From NCBI GenBank assembly GCA_017792345.1, contig CP051228.1:248001-312000 (forward strand): a DNA stretch of 64,000 nucleotides. The letters run 5' to 3'. A program made the translations under genes and the position numbers. Of this stretch, positions 48,727-57,368 are shown piece after piece. The notes beneath the pieces are model-generated. The model made no database searches, was not told the DNA's origin, and saw nothing but the letters and a program-made list of their open reading frames with translations. The DNA comes from Mesoflavibacter sp. Its GTDB lineage: Bacteria > Pseudomonadota > Alphaproteobacteria > UBA8366 > Aestuariispiraceae. The number at the start of each line of letters is the position of its first letter. Position 1 is the stretch's first letter.

Positions 48727-49544
48727 CCGACACCCCCATCGCGATGACCATCGCCGGATCGGATAGCGGCGGCGGCGCCGGGATCCAGGCGGATCTGAAG
48801 ACATTCTCGGCCCTGGGCGTCTATGGCTGTTCGACGATCGCCGCCCTGACCGCCCAGAACACGCGCGCCGTGACCGGGATCTTTCCTGTTCCGCCGGATT
48901 TCGTGCGGGCCCAGATGGACGCCGTCTTCAGCGATATTGCCGTCGGCGCGGTGAAGATCGGCATGTTGGGCGACGCCGCCTTGATCCGCGCGGTGCGTGA
49001 CGGGCTGATGGCGCATCAGCCGGCATGGATCGTCTTGGACCCGGTCATGGTGGCCAAAAGCGGCGATGCGCTGTTGGCGCGCGAGGCCGTGTCCGCCCTG
49101 GTCGAAGACCTACTGCCACTGGCCCATGTCATCACGCCGAACCTGCCGGAGGCCGCCGCGCTGCTGGATCGGCCGGATGCGATCGCCGATCCCGACGCCA
49201 TGGTCGAGGCAGCGCAAGCACTCCTGGCCCTCGGACCGCGCGCGGTCGTCCTTAAGGGCGGCCATCTGGCGGGGCAGGATTCCTCCGATCTCCTGCTGAC
49301 GGCGGAGGGCAGCACCTGGCTGCCCGGCAGACGCATCAACACGGCGAACACCCATGGGACGGGCTGCACCCTTTCCAGCGCCATCGCGGCCGGACTGGCC
49401 AAGGGCGAGACGTTGGACGACGCGGTCAAATCCGCGAAGGCCTATATCGCGAATGCGATTGCCGCGGCGGACCGACTGTCGGTCGGCCACGGGCACGGGC
49501 CGGTTCACCACTTTCACGCATACTGGGCAGAGGCTGGCAAATGA
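48723..49544 (+). CDS. thiD: Hydroxymethylpyrimidine (phosphate) kinase
   Basis: Phosphorylates HMP twice to HMP-pyrophosphate. The 273-residue ribokinase-fold protein has [20 protein letters not shown] (about residues 11-30), [29 protein letters not shown] and [18 protein letters not shown], the ATP/anion-hole motif. Overlapping starts and stops (ATGA) join it to thiE and to the TRAP receptor gene. It completes a salvage set of thiM, thiE and thiD; de novo thiC and thiG are absent here. Confidence 0.96.
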   Translation: MTDTPIAMTIAGSDSGGGAGIQADLKTFSALGVYGCSTIAALTAQNTRAVTGIFPVPPDFVRAQMDAVFSDIAVGAVKIGMLGDAALIRAVRDGLMAHQPAWIVLDPVMVAKSGDALLAREAVSALVEDLLPLAHVITPNLPEAAALLDRPDAIADPDAMVEAAQALLALGPRAVVLKGGHLAGQDSSDLLLTAEGSTWLPGRRINTANTHGTGCTLSSAIAAGLAKGETLDDAVKSAKAYIANAIAAADRLSVGHGHGPVHHFHAYWAEAGK

Positions 49545-50641
49545 CGAAATCGACGATGAATCCCAACCGCCGCGCCATTCTGACAGGTGGGGCCGTCGCC
49601 GGATTGGCGACCGCCGCAAGTGCCTTCCCCGCGCCCGCATTGGCGGACGGCGTTCGGAAATGGCGCATGCTGACATCCTGGCCGAAGAACTCCCCCGGGC
49701 CGGGTCAGACCGCCGAACGGCTGGCAAAGCGGATCAACGACGCTTCCGGCGGCAAGATCGCGGTCAAGGTCTATGGCGCGGGCGAAGTCGTATCCGGCTT
49801 CGAAGTCTTCGACGCGGTCAGCGGCGGCACCGCCGAAATGGCCCATACGGCTGCCGTCTATTGGACCGGCAAGACGGCCGCGGCGGCCTATTTCACCACC
49901 GTGCCCTTCGGCCTGACTTCGCGCGAACATATGGCCTGGATCTATCACGGCGGCGGGCAGGATCTGTGGGACCGCCTTTACGAGCCATTCGGTGTGAAAC
50001 CCTTCATGGCCGGCAATACCGGCATGCAGATGGGCGGCTGGTTCAAGAAGCCGATCCGATCCGTCGACGATCTGCAGGGGCTTAAGGTCCGCATCGTCGG
50101 CTTCGGTGGGGACATCTACCGCCGGATGGGGGCCGCGCCGGTTTCACTGCCGGCTTCGGACATCTTCACCAGCCTGGCGTCGGGCGCAGTTGACGGGGCG
50201 GAGTTCCTGGGCCCCTGGATCGACGAGGCATTCGGATTCTACAAGGCCGCGCCCTATTACGTATGGCCCGGCTTCAACAAGCCGAACGGCACCGGCGAGT
50301 GTCTGATCGGCAAGTCCCTGTTCGACGAATTGCCCGCCGACCTGAAACAAGTCGTCACCGACGCCTGCATGGCCGAGCATGCCTTCGCCCTGGCCGAAGC
50401 GGATTGGAAAAACGCGGACGCCCTGGACCGGTTGGTCCGCGACCGCGGCGTCGAATTGATGGCCCTGCCGCAGGATGTGGTCGCCCGCGCCCGCACCGAA
50501 GCCGGAATCGTGATGCAGGAAGCCCTGGACGGCGCCCATCTGGGTCCCGAGATCCTGGCTTCCTATGACGAGGCACAGCGCAAGGCCCGCCGTTGGGCCG
50601 AGGTCGGCACCGCCGCCTATCAAACGATGCGCGGCGCGTAA
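49541..50641 (+). CDS. Orphan TRAP-type solute receptor inside the thiamin operon
   Basis: A 366-residue periplasmic receptor of the TRAP DctP family (TakP-like, mannitol/chloroaromatic subgroup). The N-terminus has a Tat-type signal (PNRRAILTGGAVAG, cleavage near PAPALA). Conserved segments are SWPKNSPGPG, GAGEVVSGFEVFDAVSGGTA, GNTGMQMGGWF, the carboxylate-binding Arg region LQGLKVRIVGF, and FLGPWIDEAFGFYKAAPYYV. Its ATG overlaps the thiD stop, so it is translated as part of the TPP-riboswitch operon. No DctQ or DctM gene accompanies it. It resembles the hut-linked receptor at 788-1882. Possible ligands are a thiamin precursor or breakdown product; this is inference. Confidence 0.88.
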   Translation: MTKSTMNPNRRAILTGGAVAGLATAASAFPAPALADGVRKWRMLTSWPKNSPGPGQTAERLAKRINDASGGKIAVKVYGAGEVVSGFEVFDAVSGGTAEMAHTAAVYWTGKTAAAAYFTTVPFGLTSREHMAWIYHGGGQDLWDRLYEPFGVKPFMAGNTGMQMGGWFKKPIRSVDDLQGLKVRIVGFGGDIYRRMGAAPVSLPASDIFTSLASGAVDGAEFLGPWIDEAFGFYKAAPYYVWPGFNKPNGTGECLIGKSLFDELPADLKQVVTDACMAEHAFALAEADWKNADALDRLVRDRGVELMALPQDVVARARTEAGIVMQEALDGAHLGPEILASYDEAQRKARRWAEVGTAAYQTMRGA

Positions 50642-50648
50642 CACGGAA

Positions 50649-51416
50649 ATGGACGGCCTGCCCTCCCCCGGCATAACGGTCGATGCGGCCGGCCTGTCCT
50701 TCGACGGGCGGATCGTGTTCGACGGCCTGTCGTTCCGTCTGGAGGGGGGATGCTGGACCGCGCTGCTGGGCCCCAGTGGTGTCGGCAAGTCCAGTCTGTT
50801 GCGCTTCATCGCCGGACTGCCGGCGGCAGGCGGCGATATCCGGGGCAGCGTCGACGCCGGGGATGGAATGGCGTTGACCGGGCGCGTCGCCTATATGGCC
50901 CAGCGCGATCTGCTGCTGCCCTGGCTGTCGGTGCTGGACAATGTCACCCTGGGTCATCGCCTGCGCGGCACGCCCCTGGGCCAGCAGGATAGGCACCGCG
51001 CGCTGCATCTTCTGGATCAGGTCGGTCTAGCCGACAGTGCCGACGCGCGCCCGGCGGCCTTGTCCGGCGGCATGAGGCAGCGCGCCGCCCTGGCCCGGAC
51101 CCTATGGGAAAACCGGCCGATCGTTCTGATGGACGAGCCGTTCTCGGCGCTGGATGCCCTGACGCGTTTCCGGCTTCAGGAAACCGCCGCCGGGCTGTTG
51201 CGGGACCGGACCGTTTTCCTGGTGACCCACGACCCGATGGAAGCATTACGGCTGGCCGACCGGATACTGGTCCTGACCGGGTCGCCCGCAAGCCTGCGCG
51301 AAACCGCCGCCCCGCCCGCCCTGCCCCGGCCGCGCGATCCCGGTGGCGAGGCCATGGCGGCCCGGGCCGCGGCGCTGATGCGCGACCTTGCGGGGACGGA
51401 GGGCGAGGCGGCATGA
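50649..51416 (+). CDS. thiZ: ABC transporter ATPase, ThiZ-like
   Basis: A 255-residue ATPase with Walker A LGPSGVGKSSLLRFIAG (about residue 36), Q-loop YMAQRDLLLPWLSV, signature LSGGMRQRAALARTL, Walker B VLMDEPFSALD and H-loop VTHDPMEALRLA. The Q-loop and signature variants fit the NitT/TauT/ThiZ branch. It serves the ThiX/ThiY-like proteins that follow. The ATG at 50649 lies 8 bases after the TRAP receptor stop; its stop overlaps the permease start. Confidence 0.9.
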   Translation: MDGLPSPGITVDAAGLSFDGRIVFDGLSFRLEGGCWTALLGPSGVGKSSLLRFIAGLPAAGGDIRGSVDAGDGMALTGRVAYMAQRDLLLPWLSVLDNVTLGHRLRGTPLGQQDRHRALHLLDQVGLADSADARPAALSGGMRQRAALARTLWENRPIVLMDEPFSALDALTRFRLQETAAGLLRDRTVFLVTHDPMEALRLADRILVLTGSPASLRETAAPPALPRPRDPGGEAMAARAAALMRDLAGTEGEAA

Positions 51417-52165
51417 ATCGCGCCCTGCGCCTTCTGACGACAGGATTTGGCCTGATCGCCGCCTGGTGGCTGCTGGTCATCGTCACCGACGCGCCGCCCT
51501 TCATGCTGCCCGATCCGCCGAGGGTATTCGCCGTTCTGGTCGACCGCACCTGGCTGATCCTGCCCCATGCCGGGATCACCGCGATCGAGATCGTGATCGG
51601 CCTCAGCCTGGGGACGATCCTGGGCGGCGCCAGCGCGTTGCTGCTGATTTCCGCCGCGCCGGTGCGGCGCTGGCTGTTACCGGTGCTGGTCGTCAGTCAG
51701 GCCCTGCCGGTCTTCGCGCTGGCACCGCTGCTGACCCTCTGGTTCGGCTATGGGCTGGCATCCAAGGTCGCGATGGCGACGCTGATCATCTTCTTCCCGG
51801 TGACCGCCGCCTTTTATGACGGGTTGCGGCGCGTCGATCCCGGCTGGCTGGATCTCGCCAGGGTCATGGGCGGCGGCCGTGCGACGATCCTGCGCCAGAT
51901 CCGCCTGCCCGCCGCTTTGCCCGCCTTCGGGTCCGGCTTAAGGGTCGCCACGGCCGTCGCGCCGATCGGCGCGGTGGTGGGCGAATGGGTCGGGTCGTCG
52001 GCGGGCCTCGGCTATCTGATGCTGCACGCCAATGGCCGGATGCAGACCGATTTGATGTTCGCCGCGCTGCTGGTCCTCGCCGTCATGGCGTTGGGCCTCT
52101 ATGCAGCCGTGGATGCGGGCGCACGCGCGCTGACCCGTTGGCAGCCGGAAAACGGCTATGCCTGA
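51413..52165 (+). CDS. thiX: ABC transporter permease, ThiX-like
   Basis: A 250-residue inner-membrane permease with about six helices. The EAA loop is LDLARVMGGGRATILRQIRLPAALPA (only a part, about residues 146-165, is conserved). It belongs to the NitT/TauT-type permeases that include ThiX. It starts with MNRALRLLTTGFGLIAAWW at an ATGA overlap with the ATPase gene. With ThiY and ThiZ it would import formylaminopyrimidine, a base-degradation product of thiamin. Confidence 0.9.
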   Translation: MNRALRLLTTGFGLIAAWWLLVIVTDAPPFMLPDPPRVFAVLVDRTWLILPHAGITAIEIVIGLSLGTILGGASALLLISAAPVRRWLLPVLVVSQALPVFALAPLLTLWFGYGLASKVAMATLIIFFPVTAAFYDGLRRVDPGWLDLARVMGGGRATILRQIRLPAALPAFGSGLRVATAVAPIGAVVGEWVGSSAGLGYLMLHANGRMQTDLMFAALLVLAVMALGLYAAVDAGARALTRWQPENGYA

Positions 52166-52196
52166 TCGATACTCAACCGACAGAGGAATGGTACGG

Positions 52197-53165
52197 ATGA
52201 CACGTTTCCTTTTCGCCGCAATCTCGGCGGCCCTTATGCTGGGGACGGCAAGCCCCAGCCTTGCCCAGGACAAGATGACGGTCCTGCTGGATTGGTTCGT
52301 GAACCCGGATCACGCCGCCTTGGTCGTCGCCCGCGACAAAGGGTTCTTCGCCGAACAGGGGCTGGAGGTCGAGCTGATTGCCCCCGCGGACCCGAACGAC
52401 CCCCCGAAACTGGTCGCGGCGGGCAAGGCCGATCTGGCGGTGTCCTATCAGCCGCAATTGCACATGATGGCAGATCAAGGCCTGCCGCTTGTGCGCATCG
52501 GCACCCTGGTCGGTCAGCCGCTGAACAGCCTTGTCGTTCTGGCCGATGGGCCGGTTCAGTCGATCTCCGACCTGAAGGGCGCGCGGATCGGCTATTCGGT
52601 CGGCGGCTTCGAGGATGCCCTTCTGGGCGCGATGCTGGCCGGCGCCGGGTTGAGCTTGGACGATATCGAGCTGATCAATGTGAACTGGTCGCTGTCGCCG
52701 TCCCTGATCGCCGGACAGACCGACGCGGTCATCGGTGCCTTCCGGAACTTCGAATTGAACCAGATGGATATCGAAGGCCATCCGGGCCGCGCCTTCCTGC
52801 CGGAGGAACACGGCGTTCCAGCCTATGACGAGTTGATCCTGCTGAGTTCCAGTCATGGCCGGGACAATCCGCGCCTGCCGCGTTTCCTGCGGGCGCTGGA
52901 AGACGCGACAGCCTTCGTGAAGGAAAACCCGGCGGCGGCCTGGGACGTGTTCATCGCGGGCTACCCTGACCTGGACGACGAATTGAACCGTCGCGCCTGG
53001 AAGGACACGGTCCCGCTGCTGGCGGACAAGCCGGCCAAACTGGACGCCAAACGCTATTACGACTTCGCGGCCTTCATGCAGGAGTCCGGCCTGACCGAGA
53101 CCAATCCGGACCTTCACGTCTATGCCGAGGAACTGACGGTGCCCTGCAACTGTTCGGCCAACTGA
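52197..53165 (+). CDS. thiY: Pyrimidine-precursor receptor, ThiY-like (NMT1/THI5 domain)
   Basis: A 322-residue periplasmic receptor. The Sec signal ends at ASPSLAQ. The NMT1/THI5-like domain begins with TVLLDWFVNPDHAALVVARD (about residues 27-46), the pattern that binds formyl-aminomethyl-methylpyrimidine in ThiY. YSVGGFEDALLGAML and VNWSLSPSLIAGQTD follow. It ends in an unusual Cys pair, VPCNCSAN. ATG 52197 has GAGGAATGG upstream; an open frame to 52158 overlaps the permease. Neighbouring tenA, which acts on the imported pyrimidine, supports the assignment. Confidence 0.92.
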   Translation: MTRFLFAAISAALMLGTASPSLAQDKMTVLLDWFVNPDHAALVVARDKGFFAEQGLEVELIAPADPNDPPKLVAAGKADLAVSYQPQLHMMADQGLPLVRIGTLVGQPLNSLVVLADGPVQSISDLKGARIGYSVGGFEDALLGAMLAGAGLSLDDIELINVNWSLSPSLIAGQTDAVIGAFRNFELNQMDIEGHPGRAFLPEEHGVPAYDELILLSSSHGRDNPRLPRFLRALEDATAFVKENPAAAWDVFIAGYPDLDDELNRRAWKDTVPLLADKPAKLDAKRYYDFAAFMQESGLTETNPDLHVYAEELTVPCNCSAN

Positions 53166-53182
53166 TCCGGAAGGACCGTGAT

Positions 53183-53848
53183 ATGCCTGACCTGTTCGAA
53201 CGCCTAAAAGCGTCCGGCCCGGAAGACTGGGAAGCCTATACCCGCCACCCCTTTGTGCTGGGCATGGCGGACGGGACCCTGCCGGAACCGGCCTTTCGCT
53301 ATTACCTGGAACAGGACTACCTGTTCCTCATTCAGTTTGCCCGAGCCTATGCCCTTGCCGGATACAAGGCCCGGACGCTGGAGGACCTGAAGCGCGCCAA
53401 GGACGGCATCGCGGCGATCATGGATGTCGAGTTGAACCTGCATGTCGATTTCTGCCGCAAATGGGGCATCGACCCGGCATCGCTGGAGGACCTGCCGGAA
53501 GACCCGGCCAACATGGCCTATACGCGCTATGTCCTGGAACGCGGCATGGCCGGCAATCTATTGGATCTTCACGTGGCGCTTTTGCCCTGCATGCTGGGCT
53601 ATGGCGAGATCGGGCCGGCACTGGACGAGGCCGCGAAGGCGCGCGGCGGCGAAACGCCCTATGCCGGCTGGATCGCGATGTATTCCGGACCCGACTATCA
53701 GGCCGCCTGCGCTGATGAGCGGCGGTATATCGACCGGCTGGCGGGCGACGACCTGCCGGACGCGCGGTTCGACGAACTGGCGCAGACTTTCCGGGACGCA
53801 ACGCGGCTGGAAATCAAGTTCTGGCAAATGGGGCTGGACGCCGTCTGA
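53183..53848 (+). CDS. tenA: Aminopyrimidine aminohydrolase TenA
   Basis: Hydrolyses aminomethyl-pyrimidine to HMP in the salvage of base-degraded thiamin (and cleaves thiamin in some relatives). The 221-residue helical protein has YLEQDYLFLIQFARAYALAG (about residues 34-53), the catalytic Cys in LLPCMLGYGEIG (about residue 136) and the closing Glu in ATRLEIKFWQMG. AAGGACC precedes ATG 53183. Last gene of the operon, 17 bases after the receptor stop; it fits the ThiXYZ substrate. Confidence 0.95.
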   Translation: MPDLFERLKASGPEDWEAYTRHPFVLGMADGTLPEPAFRYYLEQDYLFLIQFARAYALAGYKARTLEDLKRAKDGIAAIMDVELNLHVDFCRKWGIDPASLEDLPEDPANMAYTRYVLERGMAGNLLDLHVALLPCMLGYGEIGPALDEAAKARGGETPYAGWIAMYSGPDYQAACADERRYIDRLAGDDLPDARFDELAQTFRDATRLEIKFWQMGLDAV

Positions 53849-53870
53849 AACCGGCCGGTACGCGGGCGCG

Positions 53871-54536
53871 CTATTCCGTCTGGGCCAGGCGCGCCCGTTC
53901 CTTCGCCGCGCGTTTGCGGGCTCGGCGGGCATGCCGGGCCAGCATCTGCCGGCGTTGCCGCTCGCGCAGCTTGGCAAGGAATTTCAGGGTCAGGTAATAG
54001 CCCGCCCAGGTGCCACCTACGGCCCAGGGGATACTGCCGATAAACAAGGGAACGCCCCAGACCCGGAAAATCTCGTGGGTATAGACCCATAGGGATTCAA
54101 CGAATCCGGCATCCTTTTCCAGCACGCTTTCGACATGTTCCTGGAACACGTCGAAGCCCAGTTCGATGCTGTCGCCCATCATCAGACGGCCGGTTATCAG
54201 GCACAGATAGTAATAGGCCGGCGCGGTCAGGACATTGGTCGGCCAGGTCCAGGCCAGCGCAACGAGCAGATTGAACTTCCACTTGGGTTTGAGCCATTTC
54301 AGAGCCGCCCAGAACACCAGGATCATCGGCATCTGAATGCCGACGGTCGGCGTCAGGCCGAAGGCCAGGCCGATGGCCGTCCCGCGTGCCGTGGGCACGC
54401 CATTGTGGCGACCCCTGGCGATAGGGATGACCAGCCGGTATTGAAGAAGACGCGCCAACCCGGTCAGCCGCCTATTCTTCGGCGACTTGACGTCCGTATC
54501 CGTTTTGCCGGGGGGCGGCGGTTCTGTCTCGGCCAT
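53871..54536 (-). CDS. DUF2062 membrane protein
   Basis: A 221-residue inner-membrane protein of the DUF2062 family. After a charged, proline-rich lead comes GTAIGLAFGLTPTVGIQMPM (about residues 53-72), the family signature, then LVALAWTWPTNVLTAPAYYY and two or three hydrophobic helices. It ends in a very basic tail (RQRRQMLARHARRARKRAAKER). Function unknown; often linked to lipid or cell-envelope genes. ATG 54536 lacks a good ribosome-binding site (AAGGC immediately before). Convergent with tenA. Confidence 0.83.
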   Translation of the reverse strand: MAETEPPPPGKTDTDVKSPKNRRLTGLARLLQYRLVIPIARGRHNGVPTARGTAIGLAFGLTPTVGIQMPMILVFWAALKWLKPKWKFNLLVALAWTWPTNVLTAPAYYYLCLITGRLMMGDSIELGFDVFQEHVESVLEKDAGFVESLWVYTHEIFRVWGVPLFIGSIPWAVGGTWAGYYLTLKFLAKLRERQRRQMLARHARRARKRAAKERARLAQTE

Positions 54537-54761
54537 GCCTTCAACGAAATAGACTAAGCGGATAATTGCGGCGCACCATATCGCGTTCTTTGGTCGAGGC
54601 AACGGGGGAATCGACGCACCGCCCCCAGATACCGCGATCCCGAGATCGAGACTTGCGACTGCACGGTGAAGCCCAGGGCATCTTCGCCCGTGATATCATC
54701 CTATCGAAATGGTATGACCTTTCATCGACAAATCTATGGCGGACAGTTGCGGAGCGACACC

Positions 54762-56159
54762 ATGGCCCAGACGGCGGAAACCAAGCACGGGAACAATCCC
54801 GGGATCGGCATCTTGCAGCAAATGTTCGGCGACCGCGCCTCGACATCGGCGGCGGTCCGCGATCAGCACGGCCATGGCGAAGGCTGGTTCCCCGGCGCCC
54901 CGCCCGATCTGGTGATCTTTGTCCAAACGACGGAGGAAGTCTCCGAGATCGCCAAGGTCTGTTCGGAACATAAGATCCCGATGATCCCCTTCGGCGCGGG
55001 CACGTCGCTGGAAGGTCATCTGGCGGCCCTGGAAGGCGGGGTGTCGATCGACGTGTCGCAGATGAAGGCGGTGCTGGAGGTCAATAACGAAGACCTGGAT
55101 TGCCGTGTTCAGGCGGGCGTCACGCGCAAGCAGTTGAACGAATATCTGCGCGACACCGGCCTGTTCTTCCCGATCGATCCGGGCGCGGATGCCTCGCTGG
55201 GCGGGATGGCGTCGACCCGGGCGTCCGGCACCAATGCCGTGCGCTACGGCACGATGCGCGAGAATGTGCTGGGCCTGACCGTGGTTATGGCGGACGGGCG
55301 CATCATCAAGACCGGCGGACGGGCGCGCAAATCGGCGGCAGGCTATGACCTGACACGCATCTTCGTCGGCGCGGAAGGCACGCTGGGCATCATCACCGAG
55401 GTTCAGTTGCGCCTGTACGGCATCCCGGAATCCGTGACGTCGGCCGTCTGTCAGTATCCCGATCTGGAAAGCGCGGTAAACACCGTCATTCTGACCATTC
55501 AGTCCGGCATCCCGGTTGCGCGGATCGAACTGTTGGACGAAGTCCAGATGGGCGCCTGCATCGACTATTCGAAGCTGGAAGGTTTCGAACGCAAGGTCAC
55601 CCTGTTCTTCGAATTTCATGGTTCTGAGGCGTCGACCGCCGAGCAGGCCGGTCAGGTTCAGGCCCTGTCGGACGAATTCGGCGGCAGCGCCTTCCGCTGG
55701 ACGAGTCAGGCCGAGGAGCGCACCAAACTGTGGGAAGCGCGTCACAACGCTTTTTATGCCGCCTGCGCCGCCGCGCCGGGCAAGAAGGGCATGGCGACCG
55801 ACGCCTGCGTGCCGATTTCGAAATTGGCGGATTGTATCCTGGACACCAAGCAGGACATCCAGGATTCCGGCATCTACGCGCCGATCGTCGGGCATGTCGG
55901 CGACGGGAACTATCACCTGTGCCTGATGTTCGACCCCAATGACGCGGACGAGTTGAAACGCGCCAAGGGCATGGTGGAACGCTTGAATCAGCGGGCTATC
56001 GCCTATGGCGGGACCTGCACCGGCGAACACGGCATCGGCTATGGCAAGAAACACTTCCTGACCGCCGAACATGGCGACGCGGTCGCCGTCATGCGCCAAT
56101 TGAAGCAGGCTTTCGATCCGGACAATCTGATGAATCCGGGAAAGATTCTGAGCGCCTGA
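54762..56159 (+). CDS. FAD-linked oxidase, D-lactate dehydrogenase/GlcD type
   Basis: A 465-residue 2-hydroxyacid dehydrogenase. The FAD-binding PCMH domain has IPFGAGTSLEGHLAALEGG (about residues 72-90), SLGGMASTRASGTNAVRYG and KSAAGYDLTRIFVGAEGTLG. The C-terminal oxidase half has GHVGDGNYHLCLMF and CTGEHGIGYGKKHF. It probably oxidises D-lactate or a similar acid and passes electrons to cytochrome c or quinone. ATG 54762 has GGAG eight bases upstream. A FadR-type site, TGGTATGACCT (54710-54720), lies upstream. Its 3' end overlaps the convergent MFS gene by 71 bases. Confidence 0.9.
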   Translation: MAQTAETKHGNNPGIGILQQMFGDRASTSAAVRDQHGHGEGWFPGAPPDLVIFVQTTEEVSEIAKVCSEHKIPMIPFGAGTSLEGHLAALEGGVSIDVSQMKAVLEVNNEDLDCRVQAGVTRKQLNEYLRDTGLFFPIDPGADASLGGMASTRASGTNAVRYGTMRENVLGLTVVMADGRIIKTGGRARKSAAGYDLTRIFVGAEGTLGIITEVQLRLYGIPESVTSAVCQYPDLESAVNTVILTIQSGIPVARIELLDEVQMGACIDYSKLEGFERKVTLFFEFHGSEASTAEQAGQVQALSDEFGGSAFRWTSQAEERTKLWEARHNAFYAACAAAPGKKGMATDACVPISKLADCILDTKQDIQDSGIYAPIVGHVGDGNYHLCLMFDPNDADELKRAKGMVERLNQRAIAYGGTCTGEHGIGYGKKHFLTAEHGDAVAVMRQLKQAFDPDNLMNPGKILSA

Positions 56160-57366
56160 CGGCGCCCAGACGCCGCTCGATCACCGCAAATCCCATCGTA
56201 CACAGCGCGGCGGCGGCGGACAGGCCGATGACCGCGAAGGCGACCGAGTCCCATCCGAAGGCAGCGGCCGACGCGCCCGCCATCGAAGGGCCTGCCAGCA
56301 ACCCGATATTGTTACCCTGCATGATCAAGCCCAACGTGGCGCCGATCAACACCGCCCCGCCGGGCCGGGCGGGCGCGAAACGGGGCGCGGCATCGAAGAC
56401 GACCACCGGGACGACCCCGCCCACCAACGCGAACAGGATGCAGAGTCCCAATGCCGGGACGGCCGGCAACGGCAGCCAGAAGAACAGAACCCCCGTCACT
56501 GCCATGACCGCGAAACCGACACTCAGAATCCGGACCGGGCGGATACCGGATTTCAACAGCGAGCCGCATCCGAGATTGCCGACGATCCCGGCGGCGACGG
56601 CCAGTCCCGATACAGGCCCGGACAGTTCCGGGCCCAGGGCCAAGCGGTCCAGAAGCAGGGTCGGCAGGAATCCGAAGACCGTGAAGAACAACGCGCAATA
56701 GACGGCGAACAGCGCCGCCAGTAGCGCAGGCGGCCCGGCGCGTAAGGCAAAGGCGATATCGGCAACAAGGGACCCGCCGCGCGGCGCGGCGCGCGCCGCT
56801 TCCGGGATGCGGAATGCGACGATGATTGCATAGACAGCCAGCAGGACGGCATTGCCGAGCCACATGTCCCGCCAGGTGATCGCCGCCAGGACCGGTCCGG
56901 CCCCCATGATCAATGCCAAGCCGACGGGCATGAAGGTTGCCCACAGCGCCATGGCGCGGTTCATCTGTCCCACCGGTGCCAAGCGCGCAACAATGGCGGG
57001 CGCGGCAACGACGACCGCCAGAAAGCCCAACCCTTCCAAGATTCGCGCGGCGATCAGGGATGTTTCCGTTGGCGCCATCCCGCCGAGCGCCGCGCCGACG
57101 GATTGCAGGACCAATCCCGCCACCGCCATGCGGCGGTCGCCGACCCGATCCACCGCCATGCCGATGGCGGCCCCACCGACGGCGCCGACCAGGGCAAAGG
57201 CCGACAGAATCCAGGACGCGGTGGCGAGATCCAGCATCAGATCCGCCCGAATGTCGCCCAAGGCGACCGTCGCCTTCCCGACTTGAAGGGCGGACACGAT
57301 GCCGGCGCCGACGGTGATCAGTACCGGGGTCCATATCGACGGGGTGGCAAGGGTATCCAACCGCAT
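56089..57366 (-). CDS. MFS transporter, CynX/NimT-like or aromatic-type
   Basis: A 425-residue protein with 12 predicted helices. The loop between helices 2 and 3 carries GMAVDRVGDRRMAVAG, the MFS signature, and the mid-loop after helix 6 is short. Substrate is not evident. The C-terminal ~22 residues (after RRLGAVRRSE) are hydrophilic and encoded opposite the end of the FAD-linked oxidase gene, so this tail may be a chance extension. It shares a direction with wrbA and starts 3 bases after the wrbA stop. Confidence 0.82.
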   Translation of the reverse strand: MRLDTLATPSIWTPVLITVGAGIVSALQVGKATVALGDIRADLMLDLATASWILSAFALVGAVGGAAIGMAVDRVGDRRMAVAGLVLQSVGAALGGMAPTETSLIAARILEGLGFLAVVVAAPAIVARLAPVGQMNRAMALWATFMPVGLALIMGAGPVLAAITWRDMWLGNAVLLAVYAIIVAFRIPEAARAAPRGGSLVADIAFALRAGPPALLAALFAVYCALFFTVFGFLPTLLLDRLALGPELSGPVSGLAVAAGIVGNLGCGSLLKSGIRPVRILSVGFAVMAVTGVLFFWLPLPAVPALGLCILFALVGGVVPVVVFDAAPRFAPARPGGAVLIGATLGLIMQGNNIGLLAGPSMAGASAAAFGWDSVAFAVIGLSAAAALCTMGFAVIERRLGAVRRSESFPDSSDCPDRKPASIGA

Positions 57367-57368
57367 GG

